Assembly (NCBI GenBank): GCA_013214025.1
Contig: JABSRN010000140.1
Span: 62,001 to 126,000, forward strand
Reading direction: 5' to 3'
Source: Polyangiaceae bacterium
GTDB lineage: Bacteria > Myxococcota_A > Polyangia > Polyangiales > Polyangiaceae
DNA: 64,000 nucleotides
A program made the translations under genes and the position numbers. Position 1 is the first letter of the stretch. The number at the start of each line of letters is the position of its first letter. The notes beneath the pieces were generated by a model. The model saw only the letters and a program-made list of their open reading frames with translations. It did not search any database and was not told the origin of the DNA. Positions 32,260 to 40,612 of this stretch are shown here, piece after piece.

Positions 32260-35235
32260 ATGCCAAAGCTGGTTGTTCGTGGTGCTAATCAGCACAATCT
32301 AAAAGATATTTACTGCGAACTGCCACGCAACCAGCTCGTGATCATCACGGGACCGAGCGGATGCGGCAAGTCCTCCCTCGCCTTCGATACGATTTATGCT
32401 GAGGGCCAGCGGCGCTACGTCGAATCGCTCTCGGCCTACGCCCGTCAGTTTCTCGATCAGCTCCCCAAGCCGAAGGTAAAGAGCATCGAGGGCCTGAGCC
32501 CGGCAATCGCCATCGAGCAGAAGGCGCTCGGCAAGTCTCCGCGCTCCACCGTCGGCACAGTGACAGAAATTGCAGACTACCTACGTTTGCTGTTCGCTCG
32601 GGCCGGTACCCCCCATTGCCCCAAGTCGGGCAAGGTGCTGCACGCCCACACCGTCCAGGAAATTGTCGACAGCATCCTCGCCCTAGAAGAGGGCTCGCGA
32701 GTCATCCTACTGGCCCCCGTGTTGCGCGATCACCGCGGAACGCTCGAAGAAGCCATCGAGGGGCTACGCCGGGACGGCTTCGTGAGAGCCCGCATCAACG
32801 GCGAAGTGATCGATTTGGGAGATTATCTCGAATCTGGCTCCAAGGGCCCGCACGATCTCGACGTCGTCGTAGATCGCATCGTCGCGCGACCCCAAGCCAA
32901 GGGGCGAATCACAGATTCCGTAGAGCTTGGACTTCGGCTGGGCGACGGCACCGTGCTCATCGACGAACAGAACGGCGAAGAACCGCGGGTGATGAGCGAA
33001 CGGCTCGTTAGCTGGGAATTTGGCATCGTATTGCCACCGTTGGAGCCCCGCCTCTTCTCATTCAACAGTCCTCACGGGGCGTGCGGCGTCTGCGATGGCC
33101 TGGGCACTCGCTCTAGGATCGATTCTGCGCGGGTCGTACCCGATCCTGGAAAAAGCCTCCGCGAAGGAGCCGTCGCCGCCTTCGGTCGCCGGGGCTCCAT
33201 CGCGATGGCGACCGAGATCGACCGGGTCGTCAAAGTACTCGGAGTGGATCCGGACGTGCCCTTCATCGAGCTCTCCAAATCGAATCAGACGATGATTCTC
33301 GAGGGCACGGGAGCCAAGAGTCGCCGGGGCAAGGCCTACGACGGCATCATCCCGCGCCTCGAAAAAATCCTCGAAGAGGGTGCTGGCGAGGGAGAGGATC
33401 AAGAGACCGAAGAGGGCGCTATCGGTCCCGAGGACCTGGGGCGGTTCATCGTGACTCGCACCTGTGAGGCCTGCGATGGGCACCGACTGCGCGAGGAAGC
33501 TCTCGCCGTAAAGCTCGCCGACCGCACCATCGCCGATCTTTGTGCCCTCCCCTTGGGTTCCCTGCGCACCTTCCTTCTGGATGTTGCCGAGATCGGCGGG
33601 TTAGATGCAAAAAAAACGGCCATCGCGGAGCCCTTGATCCAGGCCGTGACCGCTCGACTCGGCTTCCTCCTGGATGTAGGCCTCGACTACCTATCCCTCG
33701 ATCGGCCTGCTCAAACGCTATCGGGCGGCGAAGGACAACGCATTCGACTCGCCACGCAAATTGGCGCAGCTCTGATCGGCGTCTTGTACGTTCTCGACGA
33801 ACCCAGCGTTGGCTTGCACGCGCGCGACAACGAGCGCCTTCTTCAAGCGCTGCGGCGCCTCGTCGACAAGGGCAATAGCGTACTTGTGGTTGAGCACGAT
33901 CGGGATGCGATCCTGGCTGGCGATTATGTCATCGACATGGGTCCGGCGGCAGGGATTCACGGCGGGCAGATCGTTGCCCAGGGCACCCCCGAAGATATCA
34001 TGCGGGATCCGAATTCCGTCACCGGCCCCTATTTGTCAGGCGAGAAAAAAGTCGACATCCCCGCCAAGAGGCACAAGGCCAAGCGCAAGAAATTATCCAT
34101 CGTTGGCGCGCGGGCACACAATCTCAAGAACGTCACCGTGGACATCCCCGTGGGTTTGCTCACTGCCGTCACCGGGGTCAGCGGCTCCGGCAAAAGCAGC
34201 CTGATCGTCGACACTCTGCTCAGCTCTGCGCGTGCCACGCTGTATGGCGCGTCTACCTGGGTCGGGCCCTGCGACGCAATCAAGGGACTCGAGCACATCG
34301 ACAAGGTCATCAGCATCGATCAGGCGCCGATCGGTCGAACGCCGCGCTCCAACCCCGCGACCTACACCGGAGTGTTCGCCCACCTGCGCGAACTCTACTC
34401 CGGACTGCCCGAAGCCCGCGCTCGAGGCTACAAACCGGGCCGCTTCTCCTTCAACGTAAAAGGCGGGCGTTGTGAAGCCTGCCAGGGTGACGGCGTCCTA
34501 CGAGTCGAGATGCACTTCTTGCCGGACGTGTATGTCCGCTGTGAAAGCTGCAACGGCCGCCGATATAACCGGGAGACATTGGAGGTCACCTATCGAGGCC
34601 TCTCTGTCGCCGATGCGCTCGAGCTAACCGTGGACCGTGCCTTCGAGTTATTCGAAGCCATTCCCAGAATCAAACAGCGGCTCCACGCACTCCGCCAGGT
34701 GGGGCTCGGCTACCTTCAACTGGGACAGCCAGCCACCACGCTGTCCGGAGGCGAGGCTCAACGAGTCAAGTTGGCAAGCGAACTGGCGCGAAAAGCGACC
34801 GGCAATACGTTGTACGTGCTGGATGAGCCGACCACCGGGCTCCACTTTTCCGATATCGAGTTGCTCACCGACGCGCTGTACGGATTGCGGGACGCCGGCA
34901 ACACCGTCGTGGTGATCGAACACAACCTGGACTTGGTGGCCTGCGCCGATTGGGTGATCGATATGGGCCCCGAAGGCGGCAACGGCGGAGGCGAAGTCCT
35001 TGCCATCGGCACGCCGGAGGAAATCGCAGGCGTGAAAGCCAGCCACACAGCTCGGCATCTCGGACCCGTGCTCAAGCAAATTCCGCTCCTACGCGTCCGG
35101 AAGCCGACAAATACAAAAGCCAGCGGCCAGGGAAAGTCTAAGAAAGCTCCCGCTAAGAAAGCTCCCGCTAAGAAAGCTCCCGCTAAGAAGGCTCCCGCTA
35201 AGAAGGCTCCGGCCAAAGCCAAGAAGAAGCGATAG
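32260..35235 (+). CDS. uvrA: UvrA, excinuclease ABC subunit A, with Lys-rich tail
   Basis: A 991-aa protein. Two ABC halves: Walker A GPSGCGKSS and GVSGSGKSS, signatures LSGGEGQRIRLA and LSGGEAQRVKLA, and Walker B ending VLDEPSVGLH and VLDEPTTGLH. It recognises bulky DNA damage and loads UvrB. The second zinc module is intact (CEACQGDGV ... CESCNGRRYN). At the first module the leading Cys pair is gone: the segment before LEPRLFSFNSP reads SWEFGIVLPP, with no CxxC. The early CPxCG site reads CPKSG. The C-terminus ends in five KKAPA-type repeats, which are absent from typical UvrA. Start ATG 32260 has GGGGAA just upstream. Confidence 0.95.
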   Translation: MPKLVVRGANQHNLKDIYCELPRNQLVIITGPSGCGKSSLAFDTIYAEGQRRYVESLSAYARQFLDQLPKPKVKSIEGLSPAIAIEQKALGKSPRSTVGTVTEIADYLRLLFARAGTPHCPKSGKVLHAHTVQEIVDSILALEEGSRVILLAPVLRDHRGTLEEAIEGLRRDGFVRARINGEVIDLGDYLESGSKGPHDLDVVVDRIVARPQAKGRITDSVELGLRLGDGTVLIDEQNGEEPRVMSERLVSWEFGIVLPPLEPRLFSFNSPHGACGVCDGLGTRSRIDSARVVPDPGKSLREGAVAAFGRRGSIAMATEIDRVVKVLGVDPDVPFIELSKSNQTMILEGTGAKSRRGKAYDGIIPRLEKILEEGAGEGEDQETEEGAIGPEDLGRFIVTRTCEACDGHRLREEALAVKLADRTIADLCALPLGSLRTFLLDVAEIGGLDAKKTAIAEPLIQAVTARLGFLLDVGLDYLSLDRPAQTLSGGEGQRIRLATQIGAALIGVLYVLDEPSVGLHARDNERLLQALRRLVDKGNSVLVVEHDRDAILAGDYVIDMGPAAGIHGGQIVAQGTPEDIMRDPNSVTGPYLSGEKKVDIPAKRHKAKRKKLSIVGARAHNLKNVTVDIPVGLLTAVTGVSGSGKSSLIVDTLLSSARATLYGASTWVGPCDAIKGLEHIDKVISIDQAPIGRTPRSNPATYTGVFAHLRELYSGLPEARARGYKPGRFSFNVKGGRCEACQGDGVLRVEMHFLPDVYVRCESCNGRRYNRETLEVTYRGLSVADALELTVDRAFELFEAIPRIKQRLHALRQVGLGYLQLGQPATTLSGGEAQRVKLASELARKATGNTLYVLDEPTTGLHFSDIELLTDALYGLRDAGNTVVVIEHNLDLVACADWVIDMGPEGGNGGGEVLAIGTPEEIAGVKASHTARHLGPVLKQIPLLRVRKPTNTKASGQGKSKKAPAKKAPAKKAPAKKAPAKKAPAKAKKKR
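35140..35214 (+). repeat. Five 15-bp tandem repeats at the 3' end of uvrA
   Basis: Copies of AAGAAAGCTCCCGCT at 35140, 35155, 35170, 35185 and 35200, the last two with A-to-G changes. They encode KKAPA units. The 15-bp period keeps the frame, so copy number can vary without inactivating uvrA. Confidence 0.9.
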
Positions 35236-35295
35236 TCGGAACCTCGCTGAGCACGCCGGAGGGAGGCAATCCGGCACGCAATCAAAACGGGCGCC

Positions 35296-35373
35296 GCGCA
35301 CCAGAGACACCGCGCACCAGAGACACCGCGAACCAGAGACGCCGCGAACCAGAGACGCCGCGATGCAGACGCC
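35296..35373. repeat. 16-bp tandem array in the uvrA-dksA spacer
   Basis: Four full copies of GCG(C/A)ACCAGAGAC(A/G)CC at 35296, 35312, 35328 and 35344, plus a shortened fifth. Non-coding and without spacers. Confidence 0.85.
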
Positions 35374-35431
35374 AAGTTCGACGCGCCCCCAATGTCCCCC
35401 CGTCCGAGGCGTTGGCTATGTCAGGAAGCGC

Positions 35432-35794
35432 TCAGCTGAAGTCGCGTTCGACGCGCTCTTGATCTTCTTTGCATCGAATACAAAGAGTCGTCTCTGGACG
35501 CGCCTCAAGCCTTTTCACGCTGACAGGCTCGTCGCACTCCTCACAGACGCCGAAAGTCCCCTCGTCAATTCGATCGAGAGCTTTCTGGATCTTATCGAGG
35601 AAGGCCTTCTCGCGTCCGCGCAAACGGAACGTAAAGGCCTGGAGGTATTCGCTAGACGCCAGATCCATCTCGTCAGGGAGATCGTCTGCATCTAGAGACA
35701 TGTCTTGCTCAAGGGTTTGCTGAGCCCGACCGACGATTTCGGCGCGCTTGGCTTCGAGCAGTTTCTTAAACTTCTTCGCTTGGGTCTTATTCAT
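35432..35794 (-). CDS. dksA: DksA/TraR-type RNA polymerase-binding protein
   Basis: About 120 aa from ATG 35794, which has GGGGAG upstream; the frame opens at 35824. An N-terminal helix leads to a coiled-coil tip containing DEMDLAS, which matches the DxxDxA motif that reaches the polymerase secondary channel. The C-terminus has a C4 zinc finger (CEECDEPVSVKRLEARPE, then CIRC). The length is shorter than E. coli DksA (151 aa) but typical for other proteobacterial members. It probably adjusts rRNA and stress transcription with ppGpp. Confidence 0.85.
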   Translation of the reverse strand: MNKTQAKKFKKLLEAKRAEIVGRAQQTLEQDMSLDADDLPDEMDLASSEYLQAFTFRLRGREKAFLDKIQKALDRIDEGTFGVCEECDEPVSVKRLEARPETTLCIRCKEDQERVERDFS

Positions 35795-36095
35795 GTTTCG
35801 CGACTCCCCGCTCCGCGAGGGCACATGAACATAGGTTTGACAGCGCCCTTCGTCAACATCATCACGGCCTGAAGGCCGCTCACCCGAACGACGGCGACCA
35901 CGCGGGATTTTACAGAATTGCCCTGGGTTCCAGCATCCTACGCCCCAAACTGAACGATCGGTCGGACGCTAGGAACTAAGCGGCCACGAGAATAATTTAT
36001 CTACTCAACAGCTGCCAATTAGCCGGCCGGACCCGGACAAGTCCCGCCCGCGCGCGTACGCACAGACACCTCTCGCACAAGAACCCCGGCCCGCT

Positions 36096-36140
36096 CATCA
36101 TGGCATCATGGCATCATGGCATCATGGCATTACGGCATCT
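36096..36140. repeat. 8-bp tandem array CATCATGG
   Basis: Four perfect copies (36096, 36104, 36112, 36120), then a degenerate CATTACGG and a partial copy, ending 16 bp from the amidase stop codon. Confidence 0.9.
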
Positions 36141-36155
36141 GAACGATGTAAGCCG

Positions 36156-37832
36156 CTAGATGCCGTCGCGATAGGCGCGAATAGCATTCACGATCGCGTC
36201 CGCCATTTTTTGTCTGTACTCCCCTGTGTCCAGACGCCGCTCCTCGGTCGGGTTCGAGATGAAAGAAGCCTCAAACAGTACCGCTGGCATGCGAGCACCC
36301 GCCAATACGTAGAACCCCGCTTTGCGCACCCCGCCATCGTGCACGCCCGAATAATCAGGCGACACCGACGCCATGGCCGCCCGCTGAAGCAAATCCGCGA
36401 GGTGGCTCGAGCGGGCAACACTTCCGGCGTCCAACACACGACTCATCATCGTCGCAAATTCGGCTGCCGCTGCCGCTGACGCCTTATTTTCCCGAGCCGC
36501 AATGCGAGCTGCTGCGGCGTCTTTGGAGGCGTCGAGCACGAAGGTCATGATGCCGTGGCTCTTACGGTGCGGACTGGCATTGCAGTGGATGGACACGAAT
36601 ACGTCGGCGCCAAAGGCGTTGGCTTTTGCGACACGCTCGTCGAGGGGCACGTACACGTCCGCGTCCCGCGTCAGCAAGGTCGATATACCCAACTCGCGAG
36701 CTAGCAGCGGCGCCGCCCGATGCGCGATATCAAGAGCCACGTCCTTCTCTCGCAATCCCACTGGCCCTGTAGCTCCTGGGTCGTTGCCGCCATGCCCAGG
36801 ATCGAGAACGATCCGCCTCACCTTTCGAGGGCCTTTGGGAGCGGTTGTGGCTACCTTGGGGGGCTTGAGAGACACATCGATGACGAGTCGGAAAGGCTCA
36901 GGCAAGTAGAAAACATGTTGGTACACGGTGGTGTCTAAATCGAGAACGATCCTCGTACCCTGTTGTCTTTTGCCCAGCCGGACGCGCTGCACGACCCCGC
37001 CGACCTTATACTCACTCGGGCCGCTAAAAAAGGCGCCGCTCACATCCACGTAGAGCCTCGGCCCTTGGCCTGGGGAGCCCGCGAGCGAACCCACTTCAAA
37101 CAGCACTGGGCGGGTTAGGAACACGACGACTCGAGCGGCATCCTTAGCCCCATAGCGCTCCACTCGGCTGATCGTCGCGGGGCCGCTGGCCACAGGATCC
37201 ACAACTGGCATCACCGGCGCCGGTGATGCCAGTTGTGGATCCTGTGCACTCCCTACCGCCGCCGCGCGGCTGCCCCGCGAGGCTTGGATCTCTCGATCCA
37301 AGGCGGCGATCTCGGACTGTCCAGGCCGGAAAGCGGACAAGGCCTGGATCAACAGTTCCGCCCGGGCGATGCACTGAGCATTGTCGCTCTTGCCGCGGGC
37401 GAGGTAGGCCCCTGAATACGCCACCAGAGGCTCGTTCTTGGCTTCTCCGCGGAGCCGCGCCGCGTCGACTTGCGCCTGACATGCCAGCGCGCTGTCCCTA
37501 CCGGCCACCTCGTCATACAGGGCAAGCGCCTCCAAAGCATCCGCCTCCCGGTGTTCGAGGCGCCACATCCGCTCTCTAAGACGAGCCGCCTGCAGTGACG
37601 CCGCCGCACCGGCTCGACCGGGATCCTTAGCGGCCTGGGCGCTCAGACGGTTCGCCTCCGCCAGAACCTGACCCCGGGGAGCCAACTCCAAACTGGCAAC
37701 CGACGCGCTCGCGGGAGAGCTAGTCGGGCTGGGAGCCGACGCCGATATCTCACCGTCCCCACAGGCAGAAGCCAGCAGGAGCAGCAAACTGGGCAACCCT
37801 CGCCAGACCGAAACCGGCATTGTCTTATGCAT
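36156..37832 (-). CDS. N-acetylmuramoyl-L-alanine amidase lipoprotein with AMIN domain
   Basis: About 558 aa from ATG 37832. The N-terminus MHKTMPVSVWRGLPSLLLL leads to a lipobox (LASAC), so it is membrane-anchored in the periplasm. A helical N-terminal region (about 55-185) precedes a linker, an AMIN domain (about 215-310, RVVVFLTRPVLFEVGSL ... LYVDVSGA) and Amidase_3. Zinc ligands and catalytic Glu are visible in VLDPGHGGNDPG, REKDVALDIA, SIHCNAS and LFEASFISNP. It cleaves the stem peptide from MurNAc, as AmiA/B/C do in cell separation. AMIN directs such enzymes to septa or secretins. The linker is encoded by a perfect 56-bp palindrome. The frame is open to 38027 but the lipoprotein signal fixes the start. 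Confidence 0.9.
   Translation of the reverse strand: MHKTMPVSVWRGLPSLLLLLASACGDGEISASAPSPTSSPASASVASLELAPRGQVLAEANRLSAQAAKDPGRAGAAASLQAARLRERMWRLEHREADALEALALYDEVAGRDSALACQAQVDAARLRGEAKNEPLVAYSGAYLARGKSDNAQCIARAELLIQALSAFRPGQSEIAALDREIQASRGSRAAAVGSAQDPQLASPAPVMPVVDPVASGPATISRVERYGAKDAARVVVFLTRPVLFEVGSLAGSPGQGPRLYVDVSGAFFSGPSEYKVGGVVQRVRLGKRQQGTRIVLDLDTTVYQHVFYLPEPFRLVIDVSLKPPKVATTAPKGPRKVRRIVLDPGHGGNDPGATGPVGLREKDVALDIAHRAAPLLARELGISTLLTRDADVYVPLDERVAKANAFGADVFVSIHCNASPHRKSHGIMTFVLDASKDAAAARIAARENKASAAAAAEFATMMSRVLDAGSVARSSHLADLLQRAAMASVSPDYSGVHDGGVRKAGFYVLAGARMPAVLFEASFISNPTEERRLDTGEYRQKMADAIVNAIRAYRDGI
37191..37246. repeat. Perfect 56-bp palindrome inside the amidase gene
   Basis: Two 28-bp arms meet without a loop at 37218/37219 (centre CCGGCGCCGG). 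Every pair from 37191-37246 inward matches; the next pair outward does not. It encodes the linker QDPQLASPAPVMPVVDPV before the AMIN domain. Such a sequence can extrude as a cruciform or fold in mRNA. Confidence 0.95.
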
Positions 37833-37947
37833 GTAACGCCAACCGCGAACAAAGGGCGAGCTTTCCCACAAATGCTTCAACAAAGTGCAGTTTGCCAGCG
37901 CGATCTCTGCGGTGTTAGGGTGCTCTCGGACAACGTCAAGTACGACA

Positions 37948-39198
37948 ATGGTGGGATCACGGGACGACGAGCAAGGGGACAAAGAGTTGTCTCCCGACCA
38001 GGCAGATAGGCTCGCAGACAGCTTCAAGGCGGTCTGGGACGACGATGCCGAGCCATTGCCCAGCGATCATCCGCCGGCCCAACTTCCCACGCAAGAGGCT
38101 GCCGAACGAGCGAAAATCGCGAGCGCGCCAGCGAATACCCTAAAGCCTGTCGCTCCAGCGAAGGACACTGCCTCCAAACTGGGTGCAATCGGAGCGCAGA
38201 TCCCCGGGACACTGCGGGACAGCGCATCCCCTCCAGGCTTTCTCTCCGGAAGCCCCACGCAGACATTGCACGGGATGGCGCCTGTCCGAGTCGGCAAAGG
38301 TCCAGAAGACGAGCCCCCCAAAGATATCGGGCTCAGTCCGAAGACGACCATGGTCGGTCTAGCTCCTGCCCCCGAGACGCTGAAGCAAATTCGCGAAGCT
38401 GCAGATGCTGCCCCACCGCCCGTTCATCCCATCCCGCCGCATCCGGACGAAAAGGCGAACCCCGACTTCGAGGCCGCAAGCCCGAGCTCTTCGAGCCCCG
38501 CAGAGAAATCTGCCGCGGAAAAATCCATCCCGTCAGCGCCAGCCAGCGCCCCGAGCTCGACTGATGCCAACGAGTCGCCCGAGGCCTCACCTGAATCCAG
38601 GGCGAGTTCGAGCCCCGCGCATGCTCCGCCCGCCTCCCTCGATGACGTTATCGCGCCAGCCGCCGGCAGCGCATCCACCATAATCCTGGGAGAAAACTAC
38701 GCGGCGCAGCCAAAGGGCTCCAACACGCTGTGGGTCGCCGTCGGAGCTGGCACGACTGCAGCCCTGTTGACATTTTTCATCCTCAACGGACGATCGGACA
38801 ACGCGCCAGAGCCCTCTCAGGCTGACAGCGACACAGCTACGAGTGTGAGTCCACCGCCAGCGCCGGCGCCTCCCCCGGCGCCTCCCTCGGCAGAAGCGGC
38901 GGACGAGATTCCAACCGAAAATCCCGCCGCGGAGGTCGATGACACAACGCCGGAGGCGACCCAAGCGGCCCCGCCCCCCCCCCCCCCGCCGGCCCCCGTT
39001 CCAAAGGCGATTCCAGCCCGGGTGAAGAAGCCTCGCCCAGCAGCCAAAGCCAAGCCCAAGTCCCGACCGAGAGCGACACCCAAAGCTCGGCCAAAATCAA
39101 AGCTCAAGACCTACAAACCGGCGCGGAAAAAGCCCGCCAACCGGAAAAAATCGTCCACCAGCTCTCGCGGCGGAATCGTCCGCGACAGCCCGTTCTGA
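37948..39198 (+). CDS. Low-complexity single-pass membrane protein, unknown function
   Basis: A 416-aa protein starting at ATG 37948. The N-terminus is short and acidic with a helix (SPDQADRLADSFKAVWDDD). Ala/Pro/Ser-rich sequence follows and then one membrane segment (LWVAVGAGTTAALLTFFILN, about 270-290). The distal part is Pro-rich, then strongly basic (KPRPAAKAKPKSRPRATPKA). Three short 'T-(h)-(h)-G' motifs occur before the TM: TQTLHGMAPVRVG, TTMVGLAP and STIILGEN. These resemble small repeated motifs seen in myxobacterial kinase-associated proteins, but this is only an impression. A 14-base C run encodes part of the Pro stretch. Divergent from the amidase gene. Confidence 0.6.
   Translation: MVGSRDDEQGDKELSPDQADRLADSFKAVWDDDAEPLPSDHPPAQLPTQEAAERAKIASAPANTLKPVAPAKDTASKLGAIGAQIPGTLRDSASPPGFLSGSPTQTLHGMAPVRVGKGPEDEPPKDIGLSPKTTMVGLAPAPETLKQIREAADAAPPPVHPIPPHPDEKANPDFEAASPSSSSPAEKSAAEKSIPSAPASAPSSTDANESPEASPESRASSSPAHAPPASLDDVIAPAAGSASTIILGENYAAQPKGSNTLWVAVGAGTTAALLTFFILNGRSDNAPEPSQADSDTATSVSPPPAPAPPPAPPSAEAADEIPTENPAAEVDDTTPEATQAAPPPPPPPAPVPKAIPARVKKPRPAAKAKPKSRPRATPKARPKSKLKTYKPARKKPANRKKSSTSSRGGIVRDSPF
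38974..38987 (+). repeat. Poly-C tract (14 C) within a coding sequence
   Basis: Fourteen consecutive C in the Pro codons before the basic tail of the membrane protein. Gain or loss of one C would shift the frame of the last about 70 residues. Confidence 0.9.
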
Positions 39199-39239
39199 CA
39201 TAATGCGCCCCTATTCCGCTTCCCTCCGTTGGAGATCTC

Positions 39240-40493
39240 ATGACGCCTAGTGCCCGCTTTCTTTGCTCTCTCACTCTTGCTCTCGCCACTGCGCTCCCCA
39301 TGGCGGCACCGTCGACCGCGCAAGCCGACAGCGCGACCACCCAGGTTGCCCGCGAGCGTTTCCAAGAGGGAGTCGAGCTTTATGATCAACGCCAATTCGA
39401 AAAGGCGCGGCTGGCCTTCCTCCAAGCCTACGCACTCAAGCCCCACCCGGCAGTTCTTCTAAACCTGGCGCAAAGTGAACTGCGCGGCGGACACACCGCG
39501 GACGCCGCGACCCATTTCAACAATTTCCTGTTGGAGAACAGCGGTGGCAGCCCGGATCAAATTCAAGAAGCCGAGCTTGGACTGGCCGCCGCCTCGTCGA
39601 AAGTCGGTGTCCTGAAGCTCACGGTCGACAAGAGCCACGCCGAGATTTTCGTCGATGGCGAGTCCGTTGGGCGCACACCGCTGGCGTCACCGATTTACCT
39701 CGAGACCGGCGCTCACAAGATCGAGGCCCGTTCGGGAAATCTTCGTGCGGAGCGAAGTGCCACCGCGGTTGCCGGCGAAAAAATGAAGCTGTCCCTCACG
39801 CTCACGGAATCTTCCGGCGTCCCCGCCGCAGCGCCCAGCAGTGCGGTGGAACCCGAAGAAACTGTGTTGGAGTCAGATGAGGACCCCGAGGACCCCGATG
39901 ATCTATCCGTTAGCACGGGGGGACGGAGAAACATCATCGACTGGTACCTCGATACGCCGCTGGCCTGGTACCTCAGCGGAGGCGGCTTGCTGGCCCTCGG
40001 CGGCGCCGGCTTCTTCGCCGTCAGCTCAGAAAATAGCTACAACACCGCCAACGATTACGCGGCTCAGATTAAGGCCCAACAAGCTGCTGATAGTGTGTTG
40101 TGGGGGCCAACGTCAGAGGCCACAATCGCGAGAAACATTGTCGGTGCGGCGCCCGGGGCCGACTACAGATCAGCCGGTGCTTGTGGGCACGATGTCACAC
40201 TCAACGACGACCAACGCCATTTGTACGAAATCTACATCACCGCCTGCGATTCGTTTAACGCAGCGGCCAACGACGGTGACAACTACTACACCACGGCGGT
40301 TGTGCTCGGAGTCGTCGGCGGGCTCGCTATCGGCGGAACCGTCGCCTACTACTTCATCGACCCCGCCGCGAAGGACGACCCCGATACGACGGAAGATACG
40401 GCGGACCGCTCGCAGCGAAACACGGCGACGGTTCGCGTCATCCCGGTGACCAGCCCGGACTACAACGGCATTTCGATCCTAGGCCGGTTCTAA
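39240..40493 (+). CDS. Exported TPR-PEGA membrane protein
   Basis: A 417-aa protein. A signal peptide (LTLALATALPMAAPSTAQA) precedes TPR-like helices (ARERFQEGVELYDQRQFEKA, AYALKPHPAVLLNLAQSELR). A PEGA domain follows (about 120-180; AEIFVDGESVGRTPLASPIY, then LETGAHKIEAR). After an acidic linker there are two hydrophobic segments (about 240-260 and 355-375) around a central region with two Cys. This TPR-PEGA-TM form is common in Myxococcota, and its role is unknown. The ribosome site is GGAG 6 bases upstream. It follows the low-complexity protein by about 40 bp, so cotranscription is likely. Confidence 0.7.
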   Translation: MTPSARFLCSLTLALATALPMAAPSTAQADSATTQVARERFQEGVELYDQRQFEKARLAFLQAYALKPHPAVLLNLAQSELRGGHTADAATHFNNFLLENSGGSPDQIQEAELGLAAASSKVGVLKLTVDKSHAEIFVDGESVGRTPLASPIYLETGAHKIEARSGNLRAERSATAVAGEKMKLSLTLTESSGVPAAAPSSAVEPEETVLESDEDPEDPDDLSVSTGGRRNIIDWYLDTPLAWYLSGGGLLALGGAGFFAVSSENSYNTANDYAAQIKAQQAADSVLWGPTSEATIARNIVGAAPGADYRSAGACGHDVTLNDDQRHLYEIYITACDSFNAAANDGDNYYTTAVVLGVVGGLAIGGTVAYYFIDPAAKDDPDTTEDTADRSQRNTATVRVIPVTSPDYNGISILGRF

Positions 40494-40525
40494 AGCCGTT
40501 TCTGAGACATCGCTGGACAGCGGTA

Positions 40526-40568
40526 GCACTGCGGATCTAGGCACTGCGGATCTAGGCACCGCGGGTCA
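40526..40568. repeat. 15-bp tandem repeat in the spacer after the TPR-PEGA gene
   Basis: GCACTGCGGATCTAG occurs at 40526 and 40541, followed by a degenerate third copy at 40556. Confidence 0.8.
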
Positions 40569-40612
40569 CCCCAGCCCGCAAACTCGTGCGGTCAGCACGG
40601 CATCAACGGGAG

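Noticed and set aside
35089-35310. Minus-strand frame with repeated GSFLS units
   Set aside because: Antisense of the KKAPA repeats of uvrA.
35296-36140. Tandem arrays considered as a CRISPR locus
   Set aside because: Units are 8-16 bp, directly adjacent without spacers, and no cas genes are present.
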